Source of the DNA: Symsagittifera roscoffensis
Taxonomy: Eukaryota; Xenacoelomorpha; Acoela; Convolutidae
Direction of reading: 5' to 3'
Length of the DNA: 64,000 bases
NCBI RefSeq assembly: GCF_963678635.1
Contig: NC_087070.1
Coordinates: forward strand, 7,846,539 to 7,910,538
In this document: in pieces, positions 20,678 through 31,729 of the stretch
Layout of the letters: each line of letters starts with the position of its first letter
How positions within the stretch are numbered: position 1 is the stretch's first letter
The notes under the pieces: model-generated
Seen by the model: the letters and a program-made list of their open reading frames with translations, nothing else
Databases searched by the model: none
Told to the model about the DNA's origin: nothing
Translations under genes and position numbers: made by a program

Positions 20678-21177
20678 GTTGGGGACACGGGGGTCTCGAG
20701 TTGGGTGTGAGGGAGGAGTCTTGAGTTAGGTACTGGGGTGCGGCACAGGTAAAGGGATCTTAAGACGTGATTGGCATGACAATTAAATTTTAAAAAGAAT
20801 TAACGGTGCTAAAACATAAAACGAATCTGCATGCTTTTAAGGAAATTCCAATTGAATCGTTTTAACTAGAATGAAAAAGATAAGATTTTAACCATACTGG
20901 TAAAAGGGGGGGTTTGTAGGTTAGGAGCATGACATGTTAGGTCTTAATGTGGTTTCTGTTTTCAGATCAAGTTTGAAAAACACAGTTGAAAATCCAACTA
21001 CACTCAAGCGAGAGACAGAAAGAGAAATCTTGATTGAACTCGCGATAATCGACACCTACAGCAAGTGTTTGCAAGGGAACATTTCTAGAGAATTCTTGAG
21101 TTGGGTAATACTTGAGTCGGTAAGGTAATTCTTGAGCTGGTTAACATATACCTGTATACATCCCGAAGTCACAAAGA
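20678..21177. other. spacer between A and B
   Basis: Non-coding, about 500 bp. Five or so copies of a T-C-T-[TC]-G-A-G-T-T-like motif lie at about 20694, 20719, 21091, 21110 and 21131, the same motif that fills the 3' flank after D. No gene is supported. Confidence 0.5.
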
Positions 21178-22896
21178 ATGGCAGACAGATTCTGGAAATC
21201 CATGCCCGCGGCCCTGAAGAAGCCTACTCTTGATGAGCTGTACAGACGCCTGAGGGACCTGGACTATACCCAGATAGACGAGAGAATGGCAGTAATGCTG
21301 AATGCCATCCTCCAGTTGGAAGACCAGGGTGAATGCAGGGAGTCTGCGACGGAGGCTGTCTTGATGATCGGCTACACCACCGAGGGTATATCAAACCAAG
21401 AACAGACCAGATGGTTGTCTTGGATTGTGGATGGAGGAGTAAGGGGCTTTGACTTGGCAAGGAATCCTGGCCTGAGTAACAACACTGAATATGGCGCAGG
21501 GGAATTCCCACTACCAGCTAGGCCAACAGCAAGACCTACAGGCCAGGGCTCGAGTAGGGTGCCGTCGATGACGTTATCGCAACAGACGACCGAGGCATAT
21601 CCGGATCTTGGTGTTCTAAAGAAAGAGCTCGAGAAGGCGCAGAAGGAAAGGAACAAGGCGAACCTCGATCGGGATCAGGCAAAGCTGGATCGGGAGAAGG
21701 TTCAGCTGGAGAGAGACCAGGCGGTCAACGAGCGCGATCAGACTCTGAGGTTGCTTGAGATGCTAAAAGCTGAACATCAGCAAGAACTAAGGGTGCGGGA
21801 GAACGCCGCGAATCGTGATCAACTGAAGTCGGAGTTGGAGAGAATAGAGCAACGACAACGCGAGCTTGATGCACAGAAGGGAGCCAGACCAAAGGAGCGA
21901 GTGGTTACCAGCTCGAGGCCAGAGTCACGCATGGAGGTGGATGAAGCCCCCAGGGCAAGAGGACGGTTCAACCTTGACCGCGAGGCCCGAGAACACATGA
22001 GTGAAGGGTTGGAAGTCTGGATACCGAATGACGCAACGCCTTCCTTGCGTAGCCTAGAGACGCAACCCGTACGCCCACTGATGGATGTGGTACTGCCGGG
22101 ATATACCCCAAGCTCGACCTCGAGTGACAGTCAGGTGAGCGGCGGCTCATCGCGTCTGAAAGAGCTGGGCGAGAAATTACGGCAGAAAAGTCGTGAAAGT
22201 TCGGCAAGACCGGAGCTTCCCCCGACTTGGAGGGAACAGCCGGTCAGGAGCGTCGTGATCTCGAGTTATAAGAAAAATACAGAGAAGAGGTACCACAGGC
22301 ACAATCGGCTGGATTGGAGTGCGGAACAGAAAGCCAGGAGGGACTGCTTTCATGATGCAGCCTGGGTGGAGTATCTTGCGCCATCCCGTGTGCCAGAAGG
22401 TGCGGTCCACCTGATCATAGGGGACAGCCTGGTGCGGGTGTTGACCCGGATCCAGTCGCACTGGCAGACAGGAATCTTGAGTTTCGCTGGAGCTGCCACG
22501 CCACAGATGTTGGCGACGCTTGAGATGCTAGGGATGACTAAAGTGTACACGGTGACCTTGATGATCGGGACTAACGATGTATCAAGGGGAGAAGCGAGGA
22601 AAATAACGAGGCTGCACGACAAGATGAGCTGCCTTCTTGAGGAGCTGAGGATCCAGATGGACCCCATCCTGTTGACGGTATGTACCGTCCCCTACAATAT
22701 GATGTTTGATCAGCACGCCTTGGAGATGAATGAGAAGGTGCGGAACCTAAACAAGGTGATCCGAGATATCCACCGAAGAGTGTGCTCCCTGTCAGACTGT
22801 TGGACGTGGCGGAGCGCATGGAGAAAAAGGGATTCCCTGAAGACACCTCCAATGATGGAATCCACTTCGATAGGCCAAGGGGAGCGGAGTGGCTGA
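21178..22896 (+). CDS. element gene B, coiled-coil and SGNH hydrolase-like protein (fossil)
   Basis: A 572-codon frame. Residues about 15-105 form a helical region shared with B' (L-D-E-L-Y-R-R-L, then A-R-N-P-G-L). Residues about 145-240 are a clear coiled coil rich in R-D-Q and K-E-L heptads. After a low-complexity linker the C-terminal third carries SGNH/GDSL signatures: L-I-I-G-D-S-L-V-R-V-L near residue 415 (nucleophile Ser block), F-A-G-A-A-T (Gly block), and M-I-G-T-N-D-V-S-R-G near 463 (Asn block). A D-G-I-H-F-D motif resembling the Asp/His block lies just past this part, at the B/C boundary. Coiled coil plus esterase recalls CR1-type LINE ORF1 proteins, but no LINE pol is present. 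Confidence 0.65.
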   Translation: MADRFWKSMPAALKKPTLDELYRRLRDLDYTQIDERMAVMLNAILQLEDQGECRESATEAVLMIGYTTEGISNQEQTRWLSWIVDGGVRGFDLARNPGLSNNTEYGAGEFPLPARPTARPTGQGSSRVPSMTLSQQTTEAYPDLGVLKKELEKAQKERNKANLDRDQAKLDREKVQLERDQAVNERDQTLRLLEMLKAEHQQELRVRENAANRDQLKSELERIEQRQRELDAQKGARPKERVVTSSRPESRMEVDEAPRARGRFNLDREAREHMSEGLEVWIPNDATPSLRSLETQPVRPLMDVVLPGYTPSSTSSDSQVSGGSSRLKELGEKLRQKSRESSARPELPPTWREQPVRSVVISSYKKNTEKRYHRHNRLDWSAEQKARRDCFHDAAWVEYLAPSRVPEGAVHLIIGDSLVRVLTRIQSHWQTGILSFAGAATPQMLATLEMLGMTKVYTVTLMIGTNDVSRGEARKITRLHDKMSCLLEELRIQMDPILLTVCTVPYNMMFDQHALEMNEKVRNLNKVIRDIHRRVCSLSDCWTWRSAWRKRDSLKTPPMMESTSIGQGERSG

Positions 22897-25800
22897 ACGA
22901 CGTCTTCCAAGAACACATAAACACGCTAGAGGCGGATCTGCTAGAGACAGCCCAATTCACATTAGGACCACCCCGAACCCACCCTTCCTTGCCTCAAGGG
23001 CCTTGTCTGGTCGCTTGGGAACGAGAGTTGACACCAGAGACAGTTCGAGGAGCAACCACACCAGATTGCAGAGTGTCACGCCAATGGAGTCTGAGGAGGT
23101 GACGTCATCAACACATCCAGGCTCGGCGATATCCTCAGTGGTAGTGGCAGAGAACAAGCGGGAAAAGAGATCTATGGAGACCGCTCGCTTGAGATATCCT
23201 GAGAAGGTGAAAGAACTGGACCTAGAGGGTTTGGAATGCAGGAGAGAATTGGCGGAGACCCTGGGGATTGAACGAGTGTCGCACGAGGATTTAAACAGAC
23301 ATCATTGCGTGGACTGGTTGAAAGCTCATGAGGCACACTTCTCGAGAACGAAATTGATGAAGACCGCAGATCTGACCGGAATTCCCACAAAAGCGATCAT
23401 GGGACCCATTAACTACAGACCTCTCAAGCTGTTGGGGAGTCCTGGACTCATAGTAGAACCCCCCAAACACCGAACAAGCATCGCCAGGATCAGATTGGCG
23501 ACCCCGGCACAGTTGAAAGTGGTGGACAAGCTACTCAATCCGAAGGGAATGGAATTGCCAGATGCCGCTTACGAAGGCTCGAAGTTGGCGGAAGATCCCA
23601 GGTACGGGAAGCCCTGTGGCAGCACCCAGCTGGCCAAAACCCTGGCAGTTTATGATAGAGCAGATCCAGCTGCTGCGAGAGTAGTCATTGTGGCGGGATT
23701 GGACTTCGAAGGAACGTCTCCCAAGTTGTTCTGGCCGGAGACTCTGATATACTCTTTGCCAGGAGCTGAATTAAACCAGATGTTAACTCTGGTGGTGGCA
23801 ATAAAGTCGGAGATGCCCTGTGAGCCTGAGCTGCCGTTGTTTGCAGGAATGAATGATCACCTGCACGCGATGGGACTTCTTGAGCAGCTGAAGGGCAATG
23901 AAATTCCGACATCGAGGAAGATATGGGAAGCCATTCAGGCGTTGTTTGCAGCGATGAATGAAGTGCAGGAGAATGTTGTCTCGAGATTTGGATCCAAGGC
24001 GAAGGTGGTGTTCACCACATCCCCTGGATACGCGAATATGCCACCCGCCCTACAATTAGTGTACGCGGTCTTGATCCTAATAGCAGAGGGGAACGAATGG
24101 CGGGTTCTAATGGCAGCCCCCAATCGGGAGTTGGAGCCATCGAACCTGAGGCTTCGCAAGTCAGAATTGGCGGCGGCATGGGCGGACATATCTCATGCAC
24201 TGAGGGGCTTTTATGGACTAGCCGACATCCTGATCGTATTAGACGAGGTGCTCTTGCTAGAGATATCGAACTTTGCCAGGCAGCTTAAGTTCAGCCCAGT
24301 CATCGGGGACGATCACCCGGCGATAAGCCAATTGACGGCCAGCTTGTGGTTTCGGAGCATGGATGTGAAGATCACAAATTCCACCAGCAAGTCTAGAGGT
24401 CCTAGTAACGAGAGAAGAAATGTGGCCGAGACGGAAAAGCAATTAGAATCGATGAAATATCGCTTGACGCAAGAGAATGGCTGGTGGCCATTTTTGACAC
24501 CAAGGCTGGAGAACGCCACGAATAAGACGAGGGAGGAAGCACCACCCCTCGTGAAACAAGTCTGGAGTTTTCTGGAGAAACAACTGGAGCTGGCCGAAGT
24601 AAGAGACATGACGGTGGCTAGATTTGTCTCGGCCGCCAATGAAGTGACGATTGGAGGGTTCTGGAGAGAGCACGCCAAGGGTGAGCTGAGGACTAGGAGG
24701 GATCATGAGATTCTCAAGTTCTTGAGTCCTTGCTGGGAAAAGGAATTCATGGCAGGAATGTTCGGCACCACGGCGACTATCTTTGGAGCCTTCGTGCAGG
24801 AGATACTGGGCATGCCCATCAGCCTGCTCTTGGCTTTGTACCTGGTCTACCCCAGATACTTGTTCAACATGGGCCCAGCATACATGTTTAGTCGAGGAGT
24901 AGAGACACTTCGAGTTGATGGGTATCTGTCACTATTACTCTTGACCCATGGGGAATTGGTGTCGTTTCATCGATTGATGGAATATGGAGAGCCTCTGTCT
25001 ATGGGGAGAGTCCATTCGAGCATTGAAACCTACTCCTACAAGTGTGCCGCAGGGTTGAAGACGTTGTTAGTACAATACCTCATGATGCAGAATCGGCACA
25101 TGACAGGTGAAGATGAGAATCCGACCTCGAAAGAAGAATGGAAGAAGATGAATGGGGGGATGCCTCTGTTGACGGACCTATGCCTGGCAATGAGGTCGGA
25201 CCCTATGGGGATAATCCGGGGTCTAGAGGAGGTGGTGACCTGCATTTATGGTCCAGCAGTGACGTACGCATTCCCAGATCCCCTGGTGACAACGTATCGT
25301 CACTCTGTGACGCACTTGAGTCTTATCAGCATACTGGATGGGACGGCGCTCAATTGGTGTCAGCAGGAGGTGCTCAGAGCGCGAATGAGCAACACGGTAC
25401 TCTTTGGAAAAGTGAAAGATGCCGAGCTGATAGTGTACAACTTCAGGGGGCAAATGCAATGTAGAATGGGAGGCAAGCGAGAGGGCCCCATCGAAACGTA
25501 TCCCAAGTTTTGGAACTTGAACCCATTGACGGCAGACGGACGAGAGATCTTGAGGATTCCTGCTTGGAAGGAATGCTTTGCGCTGGTCAAGAGGGAGCTG
25601 GAGGCCATAATGGAGAAAGAGATCCTCCCAGCCACCATGCCTGAGTTCCCGATAGTCAGGAGGATGACCTTGGGAATGAACAGCCCCTTGGTAGTTCCCT
25701 CCATAATGGCGAGGATGACGACGGAGGAAATGCAGAAGTATTTCACTGATGGCTGGGACCCCCTGTTCATCGGCTACACGGCGGCGGTCTACTTCCATAC

Positions 25801-26305
25801 TAGCGAGGCGAAGGTAAATTCGTGGACGACGCAAGCGAAAAAGATGAGAGGTTCGCAGCCCCCCGGATATGAGGTGCGAAAGGTCTTGAGAGCTCTTGAG
25901 CAGGAAGGACTTGAGAACATGCTACCCATATGGGATGATGGCAGGATGATCATGATGGAGGGGCACGTCGCATTGGTGGACGACATGAAATTTGCAACGA
26001 GAAAAAACAGGGCACCCTATGGCTTAGAACAGGTGGAGATGAGACAGGAGGGAAAAGAACTAGATGCAGCAGGTCAACTGCACGTAGCCCTGACGGAATA
26101 CAAGAAATTGGACCCTACGACACCATCACCACTGTCAGTGGACACGCCTGGAGACAAGAGGAGTGGACCCGTTGAGGACCGGTTTAAAAGAATTCTCGAG
26201 AGAAGGAGACATGAGTCAGAAGAAGAGAGTATGGATGAAACTCTCAGTGAAGCCGGTGAAGACATGGAAGTGGGGAATACGCCTGAACCAGGGCCATCAG
26301 GGTAG
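22889..26305 (+). CDS. element gene C, large unknown protein (fossil)
   Basis: A 1138-codon open frame overlapping the end of B by 8 nt. No family is recognised with confidence. The middle (residues about 270-490) has V-V-I-V-A-G-L-D-F, L-F-A-G-M-N-D-H-L-H and T-S-P-G-Y-A-N-M-P, which could be a degenerate SGNH-like fold. It is followed by A-P-N-R-E-L-E-P-S-N-L-R and L-D-E-V-L-L-L-E-I-S-N-F-A-R-Q-L-K. The second half is helical with hydrophobic patches (around F-V-Q-E-I-L-G-M-P-I-S-L-L-L-A-L), then G-M-P-L-L-T-D-L-C-L-A-M-R and I-Y-G-P-A-V-T-Y-A-F-P-D. The last 80 residues are charged and disordered. All these blocks are shared with C'. A structural or capsid role would fit the size but is only a guess. 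Confidence 0.6.
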   Translation: MAERRLPRTHKHARGGSARDSPIHIRTTPNPPFLASRALSGRLGTRVDTRDSSRSNHTRLQSVTPMESEEVTSSTHPGSAISSVVVAENKREKRSMETARLRYPEKVKELDLEGLECRRELAETLGIERVSHEDLNRHHCVDWLKAHEAHFSRTKLMKTADLTGIPTKAIMGPINYRPLKLLGSPGLIVEPPKHRTSIARIRLATPAQLKVVDKLLNPKGMELPDAAYEGSKLAEDPRYGKPCGSTQLAKTLAVYDRADPAAARVVIVAGLDFEGTSPKLFWPETLIYSLPGAELNQMLTLVVAIKSEMPCEPELPLFAGMNDHLHAMGLLEQLKGNEIPTSRKIWEAIQALFAAMNEVQENVVSRFGSKAKVVFTTSPGYANMPPALQLVYAVLILIAEGNEWRVLMAAPNRELEPSNLRLRKSELAAAWADISHALRGFYGLADILIVLDEVLLLEISNFARQLKFSPVIGDDHPAISQLTASLWFRSMDVKITNSTSKSRGPSNERRNVAETEKQLESMKYRLTQENGWWPFLTPRLENATNKTREEAPPLVKQVWSFLEKQLELAEVRDMTVARFVSAANEVTIGGFWREHAKGELRTRRDHEILKFLSPCWEKEFMAGMFGTTATIFGAFVQEILGMPISLLLALYLVYPRYLFNMGPAYMFSRGVETLRVDGYLSLLLLTHGELVSFHRLMEYGEPLSMGRVHSSIETYSYKCAAGLKTLLVQYLMMQNRHMTGEDENPTSKEEWKKMNGGMPLLTDLCLAMRSDPMGIIRGLEEVVTCIYGPAVTYAFPDPLVTTYRHSVTHLSLISILDGTALNWCQQEVLRARMSNTVLFGKVKDAELIVYNFRGQMQCRMGGKREGPIETYPKFWNLNPLTADGREILRIPAWKECFALVKRELEAIMEKEILPATMPEFPIVRRMTLGMNSPLVVPSIMARMTTEEMQKYFTDGWDPLFIGYTAAVYFHTSEAKVNSWTTQAKKMRGSQPPGYEVRKVLRALEQEGLENMLPIWDDGRMIMMEGHVALVDDMKFATRKNRAPYGLEQVEMRQEGKELDAAGQLHVALTEYKKLDPTTPSPLSVDTPGDKRSGPVEDRFKRILERRRHESEEESMDETLSEAGEDMEVGNTPEPGPSG

Positions 26306-26326
26306 GAGCTCACCACTCAAGAGCTG

Positions 26327-29300
26327 TTGAAAGACTTGAACGAGGAGAATTGGGCAGATACTGCCACCCCACCTCTGAATCCGTCCCACCGGAAGAATCT
26401 GGAATTGCCATTGGCAAATGAGACCTTCAATATGGGGATGATACTCTTGAGCTCGGAGGAAAGGGAAAAGAACACTTTCGAAGGGAACAGGGACATGTTC
26501 CTGGGGTCCCTGAAGGACGATGCTTGGCAGGAGTTCTTGGAAGAATTCAATCAAGAAGTGGGCAGCGAGACGACGCTGGAAAAATTCAAGGAGGAACTGT
26601 GGGACACAGTCGTAAGATTTGGAGAACCGCTTCTGATAGGAACGGGCCTGGATGAGAAGGCGAGAAAAGAGCTGCTGAGCAAGCTGGTAGAGCTGAGGAA
26701 TTCACGATCGAAGACTAGAGAAGAAAAATGTGAGGACAGCTCTACTCTGAAACAAAAAACTGTAGATAAAATAGTTGATGATATAAAAAGGGATAAGGTT
26801 GGGACTAGTAATATGATTAAAAGTACTAATATCCTTAAGGCTCGAGCAGGGGGGAGGCAAGAGTTGGAAGGATTGGGGGTAGACAGAGAGGTCGAATCAG
26901 TAATGATAACCACAACACCCGCAAGCAGAGATGTGAAGACTCGCAAGAGGAAGAGAGAAGTGGAGGGATTGGGCAGTCCTTCAGTAGATGCTGTTTCGGA
27001 AGGAAACTTGAGAGAGACGGCGCCCATGGTTTTGGCTCGATGCAAGACGGCGGCATACAAGAGCAGCTCGGAGCTCAGAAGACCACTTGAAGTAGAGAGG
27101 GAAATAGAGGCTTCCACCAGTTCGACATCGGAGGAAGACTTCAAGCCTCAGAAGATAAACGTAAAGAGAGGTTCAACGAACGGACAGACATGGGAAGTGG
27201 ATGTCGGCAAAGAATGGATCTCGAAGGCACACCAGGCCACGGGCAAGCAAGTGACGAGTGATCCATTGGAGAGGAACAAGACGAGGAACACCTCCCGGAC
27301 GTGGTGGGTGGCCCTCGAGACATTGAAGGAAATGGAGGACTGCTTGAAGAAGTTGGACAGTGGAGTAGCTCGCAAGCGACGCAATTGGGCCACCCAGCAA
27401 AAGGCCGAGGTTAATAAAATAGAAATGGCGAATCAGCTGAAGAGGTCCTGGCAGAACTTGTTGAATGATCATTTTGAAGAAGCAATGAGGACATCCTCAT
27501 CAGCACCACCATTAATGGCGAATCCCTTCGTTAGGACTGCAGGACAATTAATGTTCACCTGGAGTCTGGTGGGAATAGAGTTGGAGACATTGACCTCGTA
27601 TGACAGGCTGAAGTTGGGAAGCAAAAAGCTAGATGTGTATCAAGCATTGATGCAACACGTGGCCAGGGACAATTCAGGCTTGAGCCTGGCTAGGAGGAAG
27701 GATGCCACATGTTTCATGAGATGGATAATGTCAATGATGTCTGATAGTACCATCTTGGCATGCCACCAGAGAGCAAGCGGAGGTAAAATCATGGAAAAAA
27801 GAGTCTCAACGATCATCTTGAACGTGTATCAGAGTACAGGAATAGAAAAGGAAGATGGTTCCAGACTATCCCTAGAGAACCACAGGAAGCTAGACGAGGT
27901 ACGGAGGTTTTATAATAAGAAGTTCGAAGAAGAGCATGACGTTCACCGTAACCTGGCCTCTTCAGAGCAGTACTCGAGACTCAGCGAGAAGGGGGAATAC
28001 CAATACGTGTCGGGAGTGATGGGAATAGCCTACAATCCCTTCTTAGACACAGAAACTGGAGGCGCTCACAGGAACCACGAGGTGGCGGAGCTACTGAAGT
28101 TTTGGACAGAAAGAATAATGGAAATAGAAACGGTAGAGAAAGAGGGGTCGAGCCTGGGCCTGATTCTTGAGAAAACACCAGAGGTGGTAAGCATACCGCG
28201 TTCGAACAAGAGAGTTGAAGTGAACATGGGCGATGGAAATGGCTTGTTAATCACGAACTTGGGAGTGGTATGGAAGCTATTAAGACCCTCCTGGTGTCCA
28301 CATCCCCACGCGAGTCTGATCGAGGAAACCACCGAGCGAGTGAGGTTAGCACCAACGGAAGATGAAGATCTGGCAAAGTTGAGTGTGTTGCACAAGCTAA
28401 TCTCACCTCAGACGCAGGAATCAGGCGAAAAGACGAGCAAGCTCGGGTCAGCAAAGAAGATGGAGCCGGGTAGCTGTCTGGATTCGACGTGTGGGAACGG
28501 AGAGCACACCTGCGATGGACGGTCATGTGTCAGGATACTGTCCTTTCAAAAAGAAGACCTGGTCACTTGGTTTGAAGACATCACGGAAAGGGAGAAAAGT
28601 GAAGTGCAAATAGTAGCGGAGTGTTACGCAAGAACTACGGTGAACATAGCAACAGCTCTCGGATTCTTCTCGAGAATGTGTAGTCTGCAGTCACTGGAAA
28701 TACTAGAGTCTGAACACCATTTAGTGACGGCGTTGAGCGTAGAATCATGGCCTGGGGTGTTGCAGGTGACTCAAAAACACATCCGGAGCTGGAAGGTTGG
28801 TCTCGAGGCGGAAATGGGGTTTCCCATGAGCGAAGCTTATGGCCTGCCATTGAACGCAAAATCCTTGATCGGGTCAATGATGGCCAACTTGTGCGGAAGC
28901 CACTACCCACTGCACATAGCGTTGGTGGAAGCATCCAGCCAGAGAGTACTGGTGGACAAGGCCTTCTCAGTGCCCAAGTGTGTGAGGTTGGCTCGGATAT
29001 CGCATCACTCGCACAAGTTGTTGAGAAAAATCAGAGGGACAGTACCGAAAGAGTTGAGAGATGACTTGAGTGAAATCTGGAGAGAAGAACTTTTGAAGTT
29101 GGAGAGAGAGAACACAAGCGATCACGAGAGACAAAACGTGATCGGAAAACCTGTGGGAGGTGCTCCAAACATGGAAGATAATGACACGATGCATGAGAAA
29201 ATGATAGAGCTTGAGCCTCTCTTGGAAGCCTCGGGGGAGCGTAACCTCAGGAGCATTGAGATCACCCATGGAGAATGCCCATGCCACTGTTTGGCACAAA

Positions 29301-30061
29301 CGGTGTGGTATCCAGATCACAAGAACCTTTGCCTGGTGTGGGATATGGAAGAAATTCGGTCGATCGGACTACCGGATCACCGGCAGAAGGTGACGCTCTT
29401 AGTAGTGAGTACGATGTTGGCTCTGAGATGGATAGAAGAGAATATAACGAAGTATCGGGAAGCGACGACGCCAACGGCTGAGTCAATATATGCGATAGAC
29501 TACAGCAGGAGACTCGAGTTGTTTGAGACTGCGTGCAAAGTATTCGCCATACCAACAAAAGTCAGACACGTATGGAGCCGTTTGAGGTACTTTCCATGGT
29601 TTCGGGCGACGCTGACGTCTTGGTTGTACATGACAACGAAAAATCACATGAGAAAGCATCAAAAGGAGTATCGACAGTTCCAGGCCGAGATTGGGCCATA
29701 AGCTTTCAAGAGACCCCTGTTGACCCACCGAAATGCGATCACGACAGGATGGAAGAGAGTGGGTAAGATGTCTAGAGACAATACCAAAGCGAGGGAATCG
29801 ATACTAGAGGAGGACCTGGCGAAGAACGTGAGCTTGAGCCTGCACAACTCCTTTTGTTTGAACCGGGAATCTAGGGTGAAGGCACTACCCAACCAGGCAA
29901 AGAGGTTGCAGGAGCAAAGAGAATGGATGCGATCCTATGAACAGCTGAAGGCTTGCGAGGAAAACGTGATTAAATCCGATGATGAAGAAGAACTGTTGAG
30001 ACAGTTTGCCGTATCAAGTACTTCAGGGTGTGGCACCTCCAAGGCGAAGAGTGCGAGATGA
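26327..30061 (+). CDS. element gene D, large unknown protein (fossil)
   Basis: Mostly one frame of more than 1,100 codons; the gene as a whole has about one break. The first 280 residues are charged and variable. From about residue 370 the sequence is conserved with D': Y-V-S-G-V-M-G-I-A-Y-N-P-F-L, R-P-S-W-C-P-H-P-H, T-A-L-G-F-F-S-R-M, A-F-S-V-P-K-C-V-R-L-A-R, H-G-E-C-P-C-H-C-L-A-Q-T-V-W-Y-P, and a basic end with H-N-S-F-C-L-N-R-E-S. A C-x4-C-x6-H-x-C-x4-C cluster near S-C-L-D-S-T-C could bind metal but is not conserved in D'. No polymerase, helicase, protease or recombinase motif was found. Confidence 0.6.
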
Positions 30062-31418
30062 GTGGATGGTTCGAATGGATCTTGAGTCTTGAGAGGGAAG
30101 GGGGGCTTGAGTGTGGATCCGGGTGAAACCTGGGTTCACAGAAAAAGAAATTTTAACGAATCAAATATTGTTATTAATATACTATATTTACTATATAAAT
30201 CAAAAAGCTGCATGACAATTTCCTGATTGAATGGGACAAAAGAAATTTTAAATGATTGGCTTAAAAAGCAAGAATTCAAGGGTGCAGGTGTGTGCAGATT
30301 TTGATTGCTGTTTAGCGATAGTGTGAAAATTTTACATGGCCGTGAGTTTTGGGGTGTAGATAAACTTAAGTCTGCTGCGAACTTCTGTAAATGACCACTG
30401 GCACTGTACCTTGAGCAACACTTGATTTTCTGGGACTCACTGGCAGACGACAGCACGCAATGAGGACATCGATCTCGAGTCCGAAGAGTATGTGCCAGTC
30501 GGTCATATTTGGAAGTTTGACCTTGAGAGAAGCAAAAAACACTTAATTTTGGGGTGAAATTTAATTTTTCAAAAATTCGAATGGAGCCTGTCATGCACGA
30601 TTTTCTCGCGATAACTGAAAGTCAAAGAAGAGAAGTCAGAACAATCGAGTGACAATCGCGGGAAAGTTGCAAGATAAATCAGTAGGAAATTGCTATTCGC
30701 AATTTCCGTCACAGTAATAATCTAGAGTAGAGCTGTCCCATTCGAAACAGAAAGAAGCGTATTCCCAAGAACTGGATTATTGTGACTTGACTGGAGTATT
30801 ATTCTAAACTGGACTAGAGTGAACCTTCGGTGGAAAGGTGGACAGCTTGAGTGTCCCAATGGTTCACGAGAAACTATAGTCTAGAGTACAAACTTGTTCT
30901 TGTTGTTAAAACTGACAAACATTAAACTCATTTTAGTTACATTATTTAAATCTCGAGTTAATTACCGACTGAAGTACTTCCCTTTCTTGAGCGTGCTACA
31001 ATGTGAGTACTAATTTAAATTTCTAGAGTGTGTTTTATAATTGTTATGTTGAGGTAAGGCGAGTTTAAGGTTGATCCATCTGAAATGGATCAAAGTTCCA
31101 CTGTCTGATAAAAAATAACTTAACGGATTGTTCCAACCCGGTTTTTAACGGCGTTCATGTATTTTGGGTATCTAGAGACCTAAGTATGAGGACGTTCTTA
31201 ATTCTAGAGTGGGGGGATTTTTTAGTAGTAGCCTTTAAGCTGTAACGGGTCGTAGTCTCATGTCACAAACGAACCGAATTGGCTCCGACTGATTTGAGGT
31301 AGAAAAACACAAGAGATAGTGTCCCTGACTCTTGAGCCAATAGTTATAGGGCCTATTTTTCTTAAGCCTCATGTGTGACTGCAGTAGACGAATGTTATAG
31401 TTCCGACCGGAAGCGGAG
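30062..31418. other. 3' flank of the plus copy with repeated TCTNGAGT motif
   Basis: Non-coding. About 13 copies of C-T-N-G-A-G, mostly as TCTTGAGT, TCTAGAGT or TCTCGAGT, occur in 1.3 kb (for example near 30083, 30109, 30472, 30722, 30802, 30847, 30890, 30953, 31021, 31202). About one is expected by chance. Spacing is irregular. The motif may be a binding site tied to this element, parallel to the CCCTCCGG array on the other side. Confidence 0.5.
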
Positions 31419-31729
31419 CAATAAGCAGAATGGTCCAAGTTCAGAATGGGTCCAAGAGCAGAAAAACAGAAAAATATTGACTAATATTGGTTTATTCGAG
31501 CTAATTGATAAAAAAATTATTAGAATGGTCTAAAAAATTTTCATAAAGTTTTTTGATTGCATTTTTAAAAAAGTTCATGATTAATTTACTCAAATTATGC
31601 ATAAAATGTTCATTGCTTTAGTTCATTGACATTTCTGATAATTAATTTACAGATTAGCTAATAAAACCTGATATTTCTCTGTTTTTCTGCTCTTGGACCC
31701 ATTCTGCTCTTAGACCATTCTGCTTACTG
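31419..31729. mobile_element. MITE with about 55-bp terminal inverted repeats
   Basis: The left end CAATAAGCAGAATGGTC and the right end (inverted) CAGTAAGCAGAATGGTC continue into a second shared block, AGAATGGGTCCAAGAGCAGA. The interior is AT-rich and non-coding, so this is a non-autonomous DNA transposon. No clear target-site duplication is visible. A single related end lies at about 34522-34575. Confidence 0.7.

Larger units (their letters stand above)
20011..30061 (+). mobile_element. unclassified virus-like element, plus copy (genes A-B-C-D)
   Basis: A roughly 10-kb intronless block on the plus strand with four genes in the order A, B, C, D, matching the minus copy. B and C overlap by 8 nt (22889-22896) and C and D are 21 nt apart. 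It looks nearly whole, with about two or three breaks, and two frames exceed 1,100 codons, so it is young or was maintained until recently. It abuts the start of the minus copy at about 20.01 kb and seems shortened at that end. No replication, integration or packaging enzyme was recognised. Its 3' flank is dense in TCTNGAGT motifs. An RNA-virus-derived insert, a novel retroelement or another class of selfish DNA all remain possible. Confidence 0.7.

Noticed and set aside
24295-24330. GDDH string in gene C as an RNA polymerase motif C
   Set aside because: No motif A or B lies upstream at the right spacing, and the minus copy has VDDDH here, so the GDD is not kept.
23890-26320. Minus-strand frames of 100-200 codons across gene C
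   Set aside because: Antisense shadows of C, with no similarity to anything in the minus copy.
9566-30061. Polinton or LINE (CR1) identity for the four-gene element
   Set aside because: No polymerase B, integrase, ATPase or protease as in Polintons; no endonuclease or RT as in CR1, although CR1 ORF1 can carry an SGNH domain.
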